A DNA stretch of 64,000 nucleotides from Diphasiastrum complanatum. Its lineage: Eukaryota; Streptophyta; Lycopodiopsida; Lycopodiales; Lycopodiaceae. Each line of letters starts with the position of its first letter. Positions within the stretch are counted from its first letter, which is position 1. The notes below the pieces were generated by a model that made no database searches, was not told where the DNA came from, and worked only from the letters and a program-made list of their open reading frames with translations. The stretch spans positions 41,876,927 to 41,940,926 of the forward strand of contig CM055101.1 in NCBI GenBank assembly GCA_029204225.1, given 5' to 3'. Positions 43,520 through 54,608 of the stretch are shown here, piece after piece. The translations under genes were made by a program, and so were the position numbers.

Positions 43520-44180
43520 TGAAGTGGGATGGCTAGCCAAATGTATGTAGGGCCACACAGAGGCATCACAGGTCACATGGCAACTAGGACAACAGGCCAT
43601 GGACAGGTCTGGTAGGCTGCTAGGTCGCTGGTACAGCTCTCAGAAGGCCGCAAACAACAAGTATATGACTATGGGAAATGATGGGATGCTGCAATATTTT
43701 GATTTTCGATGGTGAACAACGATGCAACTTCTGTGGTAGCCACATGCAGGCTTTATAGGCCTGGTATGCTATTTTTTGTCGCTGTGGACAGCATTTGGAA
43801 GGTCGCACACAGTTGGTACAGGCCACAGACAGGCTTCCGAAGTTGGTTGGCCACAAGTAGGGATCAGAGATCTGATTTGTCCATGGTTTCCAACAATGAA
43901 CAGGCCGCAGACAGGCTGGATAGGGCCGTAGCTCCAATGAGGGTCTATGGGCCGCCGACAGGTGGTGCAGGGCCACAGGCAGGGCAGACAGGCCTCAAGC
44001 AGGACACAAATGTTGAGGTTGTAGAGCAACAGCAGGGTCTGCAAATGGTTGGGTTTCTCCTGCAGATGGCCGCAAACAGACTGTGGATCTGTGGGCAGGC
44101 CGCAACCAGCTGGTTTGTCGTTGCAGACAGGACTATGAATCAGTTAGCAGAGCCTGACAGATCCGCAGACAATGAAGGTC
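43520..44180. repeat. Degenerate GGCCGCAGACAGGCTGG minisatellite
   Basis: Variants GGCCACAGACAGGCTT, GGCCGCAGACAGGCTGG, GGCCGCCGACAGGTGG and GGCCGCAAACAGACTG recur at irregular 25-45 base spacing. Open frames exist on both strands because stop codons are rare in the motif. No domain found. Confidence 0.6.
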
Positions 44181-44267
44181 GTGGAACGGGCTTCTTGAAC
44201 TAAACTCTCAATCCAAACAGTCCATATTTGCAAGTTTTCGCTCATTGAACAAGCATCTGACTTTACA

Positions 44268-44780
44268 CATTAGAGAAAATTTGGCCTTGGAAAGGGCCCT
44301 ATAAGGATTGCCACGTAGGATGACAATTTTTTGGCAATGTAAAATACTAAAATCAAGTCTGCAGTCCTCCCCACACAGCCTTCGATGATTAGTTATTATG
44401 TTCGTAGTATAGTTTGTGGCTGAAAAAAAAAAATCATAACTATTAAACGACAACTCGGATTGAGACTATTACGGTGCCATTAGAAAGCTCTCGTCGAGGG
44501 TTTTTAATGGCACTATAATCGTCTCAATCTGAGTTGTTGTTCAAAAGTTACACTGTTTTTTCGGCTGAGTTGCATATTATACTACAAATAAAATGTCTTA
44601 TTTACGGGCTGCCCCCGACGCAAAATTACAGTTCTTTTAAAAAGAAAAGAAAATCGATTTAAAGGAGCTACGTTACGTAGATTTCAAATTTGAGTGTTTT
44701 GATTGGACTATGTGAAAGAAACTTTTGAGAAAAAAAAAAATGTATCTTTTTGAAAGGCCCCTTTTGTGCTCAAATTTTCA
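44268..44780. mobile_element. MITE M3 with internal hairpin
   Basis: Starts CATTAGAGAAAATTTG and ends CAAATTTTC (inverse of the subterminal GAAAATTTG). Further in, AAGGGCC is mirrored by GGCCCCTTTT. An imperfect inverted pair, ACAACTCGGATTGAGACTAT (44450) against ATAATCGTCTCAATCTGAGT (44513), brackets GAAAGCTCTCGTCGAG. It shares GTAGATTTCAAATTTGAGTG with M2. The outer right end is altered. Confidence 0.6.
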
Positions 44781-44789
44781 ACAAACATA

Positions 44790-45570
44790 CTCACTTACAA
44801 ACAACCAAACGACAATGAGTTTAGCATAGGAACAACAATGAATACATCAAGCGCATAATCACACAATGGACAAGCAACAAATAACACTTCTCAAACCACT
44901 AGGTTTGTTTCCCACCAATAGCTAACCTCGTGGAAAGCAAACAGCTTCAATTGAAACCACATACCCACATCCAAAGGTCAACCCTACCTCTATCACTAAT
45001 GCAAACCCTTCACTTCACTCCATCATTCACTTAACCAAACCTCCCCAAATCATTCCAGCCATGCAATCCACAATGTAGTCTATCAAACAACCAAAACTCA
45101 TAATCAGACCTTCACCACTCAATTACACATTAGCATGCAATGTAACCATTACCCTCCAGTGGTAAACAAGTAATTGTGAACCCATAATATTTCTAATCAA
45201 CCCACCAACTCCTTTCAAGCAATATTCATTCTTCCATCAAGATTCAAGCATACATCTTCCATGACGTACTCCTCAAACCCAAGCATGATATTCATCAACT
45301 CTCAATCAATGTCAAGCGACTAACGACAATTTGGAACTAACCTCAAACAGTCCAGCCAAGCACTACCATTGAGTGACATTAGCCACAAGAAGCAAGACAT
45401 ACAAGCCAACCCAACCCAATAACCATAACATGGAGTAACAACATTCACACTCACTAACACCAAAATAGAACTTAACTCCAAAGGAGAACTAATCAACATT
45501 CTCTCTCAAACAAACAAGCTCTCAACATTCAACTCCAACTCTTAAAATTACTAACACACAAAAGTACTAA
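44790..45570. other. Strand-asymmetric, A/C-rich non-coding stretch
   Basis: The plus strand is rich in A and C and poor in G for about 780 bases (many CAACCA, ACTCAA, CCAAAC phrases). No frame or motif. It may be the U3 of the Gypsy LTR that follows. Confidence 0.4.
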
Positions 45571-46688
45571 CATTTGAAATACAAGGAGTTGGCTCCTTCT
45601 TATAGGAAAATCCAATGCATTCCCTTCACAATGTCAGCTTGCCATTCTTCATGTCCTTCAAGCCCTCTTTGCCATTTGTCCTCAACCCATTTGATAGTAC
45701 ACCTAGTGGCCTCCATAAGAGAGTGGGGGAGTGGTGCATTCAAGGCTCTCTTCCAAAACTAGCCAAGATGCCATTTTTGTCAAAGGCTAGGGAGGCCATT
45801 CAAGTTTTCCCTTTTGTACAACCTAGAAGCCCAAAATGTCAATGGCTAGTGGGTGTACCTCCCAATTTTTATAGCCTCCAAGGTGTTTTGGCCTTTATTA
45901 TCCAAATTTTGGGTGAGGCCCTTTTTCAACTTTTATTTTCAGTAGGCGGCCTTCGTTTTTCTTTGGGTACCTATGTTTTTGGCCTTTCTTCGATTTTTCA
46001 AGGGCCATGCGCCTATTGCTCATTTGTCTGGGTTTTTGGCCTGTTGGGTAACCACTTGGCCCACACATTTCGTTAATTGCCCGTAAATTGCCCAAACTTT
46101 GTCGTTAGGGTTTCTGTGATTCCTTGACACTAAATCCATATTTCCCGGTCCCATTTTTACCCAAAAATTTTCTTTCTCCGCTTTTCTTCTGTGGTTGACT
46201 TTTTTGGCATTCATGACTAGGGCTCCCACAACAACACGGTTTTCCTGAAAAATACACTGAGTGATCATATATTAGTAAAAAATGGACTTAGTACATGGTG
46301 AGATTTTAGCACGGTCATACCGACAGTTTTTTTACAACTGGCCATTTTTTTGAAATGCCATAAAATATTTACCGGCCATTTCTAAGGCCGCAAAATTTGC
46401 TCTAGCCTCATTTAGGGCGGGCTGGGACCCAATTCTAGGTGGACCGGCACTTTTGGCTTGGTCTTACAAAACTTGACCACAGAATTATATTTGACGATTT
46501 TTTTGAAAAGTCAATTTCTTACTTTTAAACTGTGTCTAGCCACTTTAAGGACGGACTGGGACCCAAATCTACGGCAAATTTGTGCCAATTTTTCTCTAAC
46601 AACCGAGTTTTACATGCCGATTTTTCAGTTATTGCAAACTTAAGCTTCAATATTACCCCAATTTTTCATGCGAAAATATCGGCTAACA
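45571..46688 (+). mobile_element. Gypsy LTR (3' part) ending at a primer site
   Basis: The region ends with CTAACA at 46688 and is followed two bases later by TGGCGACTACCACTGGGGA, the common Gypsy primer-site form. A 153-codon frame (45615-46076) has no domain and is probably LTR sequence. The LTR start is not defined and no gag/pol follows. Confidence 0.55.
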
Positions 46689-46689
46689 T

Positions 46690-46708
46690 TGGCGACTACC
46701 ACTGGGGA
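46690..46708 (+). other. Gypsy-type primer binding site
   Basis: TGGCGACTACCACTGGGGA closely matches the TGGCGACTCCACTGGGGA form seen at the 5' LTR border of many plant Gypsy elements, with one extra base. Confidence 0.65.
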
Positions 46709-47800
46709 GTATGGTCCCCATACGACGGACACAGAGTCTCTGATTTTCCAGACCAGCTTCTACTTGTGGATCAAGTTTAGTGTCTCAGCACCCTTGCTAG
46801 GTGATGCTAACCAAAGTGAGTTGGTAGGATGTCTTCAACAGGTTCCTACTACCCAAAAACCTTCGATTGAGCCCTTAGGATCCATCTGCAACCGGATTGG
46901 ATGTAACCACAACATCTTTGAACAATTTGGTGTCTTCATACCTACAAAAACGCACCTGTGACCTAAATGGCAAATGCTCTCATTCCCATCAGTGTAAGAC
47001 AATGCCCACCTTCGGACCCATGCATGGAGGGATATGCAAATGCAAATTTCAAGATTGGAAGTGGAATAGTATGGATGCAAGTCATCAGTATTGTGTCTAA
47101 CACCGTGTCATTGATGTGTGTGTGTGAATGCATACACAATGAGGTTTTAGTGCCCCAACTCTAAAATCGATCTAGATTGGTGATTAACAACTTTTTTCTT
47201 TTTCTTTTAGACATTCAACTTATACTCTCTAAGAACCGATTCAACAGGGAATAACTATTTCTCCTCTCTGTATTGACTCTTCTCTCAAGCCCTATATTCT
47301 GACAGTATTCCATGTAGGACAACTTACTGTCCTAAGATCCAATACACAAGATGGTAGGAAGTACTGGTTTTCCGCTAGTCTATGAAATCAATTAGGAAAA
47401 TCGTCCTCACCTCTTATGGATGTGCGAGGCATCACTCATCCTCACAAATTGGTTCGAGATCTGATAGAGACAGTTGAAGTTTTTTTTTTTTTTTCTCTTT
47501 TTTCTTTTACTTTTCTCTCAGTCTTTCTTTCTCTCTCTTTTTCTGTTTTTTTTCTCTTTTGTATATTTTTTCTTCTGTGCTTTACCCATTGGGCGATCGA
47601 GTCACTCCTCACCCCACTATACTGTTTCTGTTCCCACTTTTTCCTCTCTCAACCCCCCCTCAACTATGCATCTATACAGTCATTTATGCCCATAGAAGTT
47701 ACCAAATGTCCAAATGTAACTCAGAGTTTATATAGAGATGCAATAAAGGTGTATGCATAGAAAATCGAGACTTGCAACTGCTAAAATATCACTTCCAACT
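46709..47800. other. No gene recognised
   Basis: Gypsy leader without gag, short frames, and a polypyrimidine tract (47478-47570, mainly T and C). Confidence 0.5.
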
Positions 47801-48628
47801 TGTTGTATCTTGTAGATCTCAAGTTATTTGAGCTTGATAGGATCTCACACGTGTGGAGTCTATTCCCACGTGTGAAAAAATGTACAAGTCATTTTTATTA
47901 AGTTAGATTGGTTTTAGCTTGATCTACACCAGTGTGAAATTGACCTTTGAGTAGAATCTTGAAAATGGTCAAATTGGTCAAACTTTTTGTAAATAGATTG
48001 CACTTCCATGTGAATGAGTTATTACTCACACATGTCAAGATACCATTCACACGTGTGGATAAGCTTCTAGTAGATAAGATAGTAAGATTCCATTAGATCC
48101 TATTTTATAGGGAATATTCCTATAAATGTGGAAGACTAGCTTTTTGTTTTCTAGCCAAAGAGAATAGTCAACTTTGGGAAATGAGCACATATGACTCCCA
48201 TTGGTGGATCTGGATGACTAGGCACTCTTCACATGTGTGAAGGCCTGCTGGACAGTACACAGCTCGTGGATGTACTTGATCTATAAAGAAATCAACCTAA
48301 TCAATAACAAGTTGATGTGACATTGGCAAATTCTAGTTTTGTTGAGATTTCCACATTTGTCTTGAGTTTTGATGAATGAAATGCATTTGTAAGTTAATGT
48401 ACTTTACTCTCTATAAACAGGCCATACAAGTACTATCCTCCACATGTGTGAGGCCGCCCATCCATGTGTTCAATCATTTGATCCATTGCTCTTGCTTAAA
48501 TCATAGTGTAAAGCATCTAGATCAAGATCTAACATCTAGAACTTAATAGATCTTTGGATTAAGCAATCAATAACTCTTAATGATTGATAGTACAATCAAT
48601 ATTTGTCCTTTTTCTCTAAAAATTGACA
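47801..48628 (+). mobile_element. Copia-3 5' LTR
   Basis: The end TTGACA at 48628 abuts the primer site. TATA box CTCTATAAACAGG at about 48411. The probable start is TGTTGTATC at 47801, which is less certain. The U3 part is dotted with palindromic CACACGTGTG-like sites (47845, 47870, 48027, 48053, 48232, 48441). Confidence 0.6.
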
Positions 48629-48640
48629 TGGTATCAGAGC
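48629..48640 (+). other. Copia-3 primer binding site
   Basis: TGGTATCAGAGC, the initiator Met-tRNA site, directly after the LTR CA end and 573 bases before gag. Confidence 0.9.
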
Positions 48641-49212
48641 CAAGTCTAAGAGTGATCTAAATGATTAATAGTACACATTGACTATTTGTTGTTTTTGAGT
48701 TCTAATTGAGAGGGCGAGTTCAAAGAGTGAAGTAACATCATTTTTTTTGGTCAAGATTGATTTGTGGGCTGCTGAAGTACTGTCCACACATCTGAAACCA
48801 TACAACAACCTTCAAATTAACTTCCATAAGTGTTTTTGATCCAAAAAAGTGCATACTAGTCCAAAATTCAAGGTTTTTAGTGCATTGTCTAGATCTAGGT
48901 TTAATCTATTGAATGCTAATGATCAAATAGTGATTTGAGTCATTGAAGCGATTCATTTTGAAGCATTAGATCAGATCTTTAAGGCTGATTTGTTCAGATC
49001 TTAAGTGTGTGTGGAATATCAAACCAATTTGAACTAGAATCAATTTCTTTGTGGAGTGAATTGCTAGGATATTTGCAGTTGATCTATTATACCATCATCC
49101 AAGTTGAACTAGGATTGATTGGGCCGAGATTAGAAGCTTCTTGAAAGCTAGAAATCTATCTTAGATCACACCTTATCAAGAGAAATTTGAGTCTCATAGG
49201 CTTTCATTCAAA

Positions 49213-50011
49213 ATGACATCCATGGGTGGATATATGTTAGAATCTAGTGAAAAACTAACTTCCACAAACTATTCCATTTGGAAAGTAAGAATGGAATCAC
49301 TACTAGTGTTCATGATCTCTTTGATATTGTCTTAGGAGTTGAGGAAGAGCCTCAAGCTCCCCAAGAACAACTAAAATACAAGAAGAGGGTTAGATTAGCC
49401 CTACATTGCTTGAAGTTAAATGTAAGCAATGACCTCTTGAAGGAGGTGGCTTCTTGTACCACATCAAAAGAGGATTTGGATTCACTAAAGAACATTTACA
49501 AATCCAATAACACTTCAAGAGTGCTTATGCTAATAAACTTGATCTTGCAAAGCATGAGGGGAAGTGGAGAAAATGGACAAGAGTATGTCCTAAGGATAAA
49601 ATCCTTGAACAAAGAATTGGGATCTGTAGGAGAGAAGATCCAAGATAATGAACTAGTACAAGCAACCTTGAATGGATTAGGAGATGAGTTCTCTAATCTA
49701 GTTCAATCTTTTGCCATTCAAGACCAACTTCCATCAATTGAAAAATTGCATAATGTTCTTGTGGCCGAGGAGAGTAGGATTCTACACCTCAAAACAAGAA
49801 TGGAGTCCTTATCACTACATAATGGTGATGAGAAAGAAAACTTCACATCTAAAGGCAAGAAGAAGTCTCATCATTTCAAGAATAATTAAGGCAAGGAGGC
49901 CGAGGCAAAGGATAGAGCATCTACCTCCAAAGGGAAGCAAAAGAACAAAGCAAAGTTGAAGTGTTTCTTTTGTGGAAAGAAAGGACACTTTGCTTCCGAA
50001 TGCTATAAGAA
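49213..50011 (+). pseudogene. Copia-3 gag with zinc knuckle, one frameshift
   Basis: ATG at 49213 gives MTSMGGYMLESSEKLTSTNY and SIWKVRMES. A one-base shift near 49300 moves to the frame DLFDIVLGVEEEPQAPQ, LKYKKRVRLALHCLKLNVSN, LINLILQSMRGSGENGQEY and LVQATLNGLGDEFSNLVQSF. A stop near 49888 precedes KCFFCGKKGHFASECYKK (CX2CX4HX4C). This is the best-preserved Copia gag here and the template for the 24 kb and 39 kb scraps. Confidence 0.88.
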
Positions 50012-50926
50012 GAAGAATGCACAAGGGAATGAAGATCAAGGCAATCTTGCACAAGGGGAGGAGGAAGAGGATGGCTTCAACACATCCTTGATGGTAGCAC
50101 CTACACCAACATCAAGCCAAGAAACATGGTGGATTGATAGTGGGGCTAGTTCCCACATGTCATTCAACAAGCATTATTTCTCTTATCTACTTTCTTGCAA
50201 TGATTCTTAGAAACCAATCTACACAGCTAGTGATCAAGAATGCATGATAGATGGCATAGGATCTATTCCATTATGCTTAGGATCATCTAAAAGGATAGAT
50301 CTTGATAATGTTTTGTATGTTCCATCCATTATAAAAAACTTGCTTAGTGTTGGTCAATTAATGGACAATGAAGTAGATGTACATTTCAAGAATGGAGTGT
50401 GTTCTATCCTGAAAAATAATATGTGCATAGCTAGTGGCATTAAGCAAGGAAGGCTTTTCAAGTTGGATGCTTATGTGGCTATTGAAAGTGTGAATATGGT
50501 TAGGGAGGAGTTGACTCAAGTGGAGCTTTGGCACAAAAGATTGGGCCATCCTAATCTTCAATCAATGGAATCCATGGCATCAAAGGAGCTAGCTCTCGGC
50601 CTACCAAAAGCTTTCAAGAAGTTTGGCAAAGTGTGTGAGGCATGTGGCCTTGCAAAGTCACACAAGACTTTCTACAAGAGATCTTTAACAAGATCTACCT
50701 CACCTTTAGATCTTTTCCATTCGGATGTACATACTTTTTCTCATGAAAGTAATGGAGGAGTTGTAATGTATGTGACTTTTATTGATGATTGTACTAGATA
50801 CACTTGGATTGAATTATTGCCTAAGAAAAGCCTTGTATATGAAGCTTTTGTAAAGTTTAAGTTTCTAGTGGAAAAGCAACTTAGTTTTTGCATTAAAGTT
50901 CTAGATGTGATAATGGAGGAGAGTAG
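50012..50926 (+). pseudogene. Copia-3 protease and N-terminal integrase, truncated
   Basis: WWIDSGASSHMSF carries the protease DSGA. After one stop (50208-50210) come NVLYVPSIIKNLLSVGQL, the GAG-pre-integrase zinc finger (WHKRLGHPN ... CEACGLAKSH), LFHSDVHTF (first integrase Asp), VTFIDDCTRYTWIELLP and FLVEKQLSFCIKVL. A one-base deletion breaks the second Asp motif (CDNGGE is readable in the next frame). The rest of INT, RT and RNase H are absent. Confidence 0.9.
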
Positions 50927-50982
50927 ATGTGTGAGGCCGCCCATCCATGTGTTTAATCATTCAATCCATTGCTCTTGCTTAA
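50927..50982 (+). mobile_element. 56-bp fragment of the Copia-3 LTR joined to integrase
   Basis: ATGTGTGAGGCCGCCCATCC and the next 36 bases repeat 48444-48499 of the 5' LTR with three or four changes. The matched segment begins about 33 bases after the LTR TATA box, near the expected transcription start (R). It stops at CTTGCTTAA before unrelated sequence. Confidence 0.85.
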
Positions 50983-51219
50983 GAGCGCAGATCGGTATTT
51001 GATATGAGCAGATGACAACTGGTAGGAAGTTTGGTTGAAAACAGAAAACTTGGTATTTTCAGTGGAAATTTCGGCAGAGCTTCGCTAGCAAAGGTGACAA
51101 ATGACTCAAATTCAACCCTTATAGCGCGGAATTTAGAGTGCGTATTAGGTGAAATTCACTTTCCCTTTCTCAGTTCCACCCAAATTTTGGCAGGCACCTT
51201 CTTCACAAAATTCTAAGAC

Positions 51220-51530
51220 CTCAGGGAAGTCTGCGAGAGTTCAAAAGGTGATTTGACTGCTATGCAAAGGTTCTGCGAGGGTTCAGGCTGTCTGCGAGGG
51301 TTCAACTCTCGTAGGAAGTGATCTCTTGCACAACTTGTTCCTATGATTGGATTTTCAAGATCAGACCATGTAAGCAGGCTAATCTCACTGCTCTGATTCC
51401 ATTTAGGCACTTGCAAGAGTTGGTAAGTTGATCTTGATGCTCTACGAGGGTTTTAAAAATTCTGCTTCTGGGAACTCTCGCATACACTAAAAAATGATGA
51501 TTCCTCCATCAGAAACTCTCGCAGAGATTT
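51220..51530. repeat. Dispersed CTCTCGCAGA / TCTGCGAGGGTT motif cluster
   Basis: TCTGCGAGAGTTC, TCTGCGAGGGTTC (twice), CTCTCGTAGG, CTACGAGGGTT, CTCTCGCATA and CTCTCGCAGAG occur in both orientations within about 300 bases. The rest of 50983-51934 has no gene and may be the downstream LTR of Gypsy-3. Confidence 0.55.
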
Positions 51531-51934
51531 TCATGGATGCATCTTGGATCTGGTGACTGTCCAATTTTCAAGAGCTATCTCCCAGGGGATCTCAAAAAAT
51601 CATGAAAAAAGTGCTCCTTCAGAGTGTTTTTTGACGAGATCTCGAGAACTTTTGATTTTTAACTTTTGTAAACTAGTAATCAGTTTTATGTGCTTGATCT
51701 GAAGTTTTGATGGATTCTTGATAGTAGATCCCTCAGTCAATCTGATGATTTGCTTCTTTTTTTACCATGTCAAGATCTGGATCCTCCTTGGATTCTGATG
51801 GATTTCTCTGATCTTGCCAGATCTGGTTGAATCTTGATGGATTTAGCTTGATTTGGCTTGATTTCCTTAGATCTAGCGGTGATGGCTGAGCAGATTACCT
51901 TTTTGTAATGTGCCACCCCCAATCTGGATCTGTC

Positions 51935-53275
51935 TTACTGTGGTGGCCAGTACTTGTGCAACTGGCTACCGTTGATGGGTGTGTCGAAGGGCGTCCCATC
52001 AAGCTGTTCTAAGTTCACGGCCCCATGATTAAGAATCTCCTTGATCCTATAAGGACCTTTGCCCGTGAATTTTAACTTCCCCTTGATAGCCTTGGTTATA
52101 TACATCAGGACCAGATCTCCTGAACGAAGATCTTTCTTTTGTAATCTACGATCATGCCAAGCTTTATGTCTTTCCTTTTCAGCTGCCAATGCATGCACAG
52201 CTAGTAAGCGTGTTTCACAGAGTTTATATAGAGCTTCGTGGCGTTGCTGTAGAGATTTGGACTCATTAAGACGTTGCGCGGTGGCAATCCTTAATGAAGG
52301 AACTAGAAACTCTACTGGCATCACAGCATCCTGACCATATACCCATTGGAAGGGTGTTTGATCAGTGCTCCCTTTGTATGCTATCCTAAATGCCCACAAT
52401 GCAGCATGCAACTTGTGTTCCCAATCTGATCAGCTAGCTTCAACTGTTTTTGTGAGCACGCTACACAGGATCTTATTGGATGATTTTGCTTGCCCATTAC
52501 CACGAGGATAATAAGGCGTACTGGTTCTGTGGATCACGAAGAATTCCTCCAACAGGACCTTGATGGTCTCGTTGATGAAATGGCTTACGTGATCGCTAAC
52601 TAGTTCCACCGAGCACCTGAAGTGCACAATGATATTTTCATAAAGGAACTTGGTAGTGGTCCTAGCATCAGCTACTCTTACTGCCTTGGCTTCGACCCAT
52701 TTGGTGAGATAGTCTATGGCTACGATTATGTATCGAGTCTGGGAACTCCTTGTTGCAGGGTGAATTGGGCCAATATAATCCAATCCCCATTTTTTGAACG
52801 GTGCTTGGGTTAAGACTGGGTGCAGTAGATCATAGTTCAATCTCATTGGTCTCCTTGCCCTTTGGTACACATTGCACTTTTTCAGGTATTCCTCTGGGTC
52901 TTTATGAATCGTTGGCCACCAACATCCTGATTGCAGGATCTTGCGAACTGTAATGTTAGATGCAAAATGACCTCCACCCATGCCTTCATGTGAAAGCGAA
53001 ATGCTTTGGGTGGTCTCATGAGGAAGAATACACCGCCGAAGAATTCCGTCTGGACCTCTGCGGTACAACTGGCCGGAAATCAGCTGATAAGGTCTAGCCT
53101 TCAAGATCAATTTTTGTTGTTCCGCCTTTGGTAGTGATTTGTCTGGTTGGCCCTGCATTAGATATTCAACAATGTCGGCAGCCCATTCTGGTACTGTATC
53201 CACGTAAAATAAGGCAGCATCTGCCAGCTCATCGTCGGGTTGGGTTGCAATCTCCTTTCCCTTGATTCGTGACAC
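51935..53275 (-). pseudogene. Gypsy-3 integrase, catalytic Glu changed to Lys
   Basis: H2C2 region: SLSHEGMGGGHFASNI, then LKKCNVYQRA, where the second Cys of CxxC is Tyr. Core: WGLDYIGPIHP (first Asp), VSDHVSHF (second Asp, normally SDNGTHF) and GNGQAKSSNK, where the family has GNGQAESSNK; the catalytic Glu is Lys (codon 52484-52486). After VEAS a TGA replaces Trp (about 52413), then SDWEHKLHAALWAF and the C-terminal domain to FTGKGPYRIKEI and HKYWPPQ. It is complete in length, but the Lys and the stop make it inactive. Confidence 0.9.
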
Positions 53276-53280
53276 ATGAT

Positions 53281-54608
53281 CTACATGTAGTGTTGTTTTT
53301 CCTTGCGAACTACTATCCGAAAATCAAATTCCAACAACAAAAGGAGCCATCTGGTGATTCTCCCGGTGTTGCAAGTTTTATTAACGAGATATAGCAAGGG
53401 TTGATGGTCCGTATAAAAAGCAAAATGTGTGGCCATCAAATAGTATTGAAACTTCTTAACCGCATAGATCATTCCCAGTGCTTCCCACTCTGTGGTTGAA
53501 TAATTCATTTCAGTATCATTGAGCTGTCGGCTTGCAAATCGGATTGGAAAATCTTTTTTGTGTTCACCTGGCTGGGTTAAGACTGCTCCAACTCCATACT
53601 TTAATGCGTCTGTATGCACGTGGAACTCAATGGACCAATTGGGTGGTCGTAGGATTGGTGTTGAGACCAACACGTCCTTAATCTTCTGGAAAGCCTTTAG
53701 AACTTCCTCATTCCAATGTGGATCCATTGTGAGCTTGTAAATTGGTCTGGCTAACTCCACAAAATCAAGAATGAAGATCCTATAATAGTTAGCATGACCC
53801 ATGAAAATGTAGACCTCGTGGATCGTCCCCAGGGTGGTAGATCAACAATGATCATGATTTTTGATAGATCTGTGGCGATCCCATGTCTTGACACTATATG
53901 GCCGAGTATCAAGCCATGCATCACCCAGAATTGACATTTTTTTGGATTCAGGGAGATCTGGTATTCGCGGCATTTTTGTAGTACCTTCTCCAAATTGGAT
54001 AAGTGTTCTGAATATGGTCCATGCACGCACAGATCGTCCAAGAAAATCTCCAAATTTTTTTGCAAATAATCTTTGAATGCCACCTGCATGACTCGCTAGA
54101 AAGTGCTTGGGGCATTGCAAAGTCCAAATGGCATCACTTTATAGGCATAAGTTCCCCATTCTGTGGCGAATGTTGTCTTGTGCTGGTCCTAGGGGGCTAT
54201 TTTCACCTGGTTGTAGCCGCTGAAGCCGTCCAAAAAATTGTAGGCTTTGTCACCAGCTACTCTATCGAGGACAGTTTCTGTAAATGGCAAAAGAAAATGG
54301 TCCTTTTTGGTGACTGCATTAAGCGCCTTCAGATTCACACAGATACGCATTTTTCCATTCTTCTTGAAAACTATAACTATCAGCGATACCCATTCTGTGT
54401 GCTCGATTTTGTAAATAAAATCTGCATCCATAAGTTTCTGCAACTCTTGCTTGATCAGTTTTGTATAATTCGGGTTGCAGCAGTAGTAACGACTTACCTT
54501 GGGGACTGCTCCATCCACCAAAGGTATGGTGTGTTGGACTACTGTTGGCGGAATGCCCTTTAGATCACTATAGCTCCAGGCAAAAGAGTCTTTATATTCC
54601 ACCAACAA
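53281..54608 (-). pseudogene. Gypsy-3 reverse transcriptase and RNase H
   Basis: RT: FAWSYSDLKGIPP, LMDADFIYKIEHTEWVS, CVNLKALNAVTKKDHF, FLDGFSGYNQVKIAP, a stop and frame change near 54190-54120, then IFLDDLCVHGPYSEHL (catalytic LDD) and SLNPKKCQFWV. RNase H: LGMIYAVKKFQYYL, with HTDALKYG, TEWEALG and YTDHQPLLYL supplying Asp, Glu and Asp. The end TRWLLLLLEFDF is typical. Frames change near 53750 and 54190. Confidence 0.9.

Noticed and set aside
43709-44203. 164-codon plus frame
   Set aside because: Made of the GGCCGCAGACAGG minisatellite; an equally long frame exists on the other strand.
45615-46076. 153-codon plus frame before the Gypsy primer site
   Set aside because: Lies inside the presumed LTR, no domain, no homologous block elsewhere in the window.
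47416-47760. 114-codon frame rich in Phe/Ser/Leu
   Set aside because: Encoded by a polypyrimidine tract; no start context or domain.
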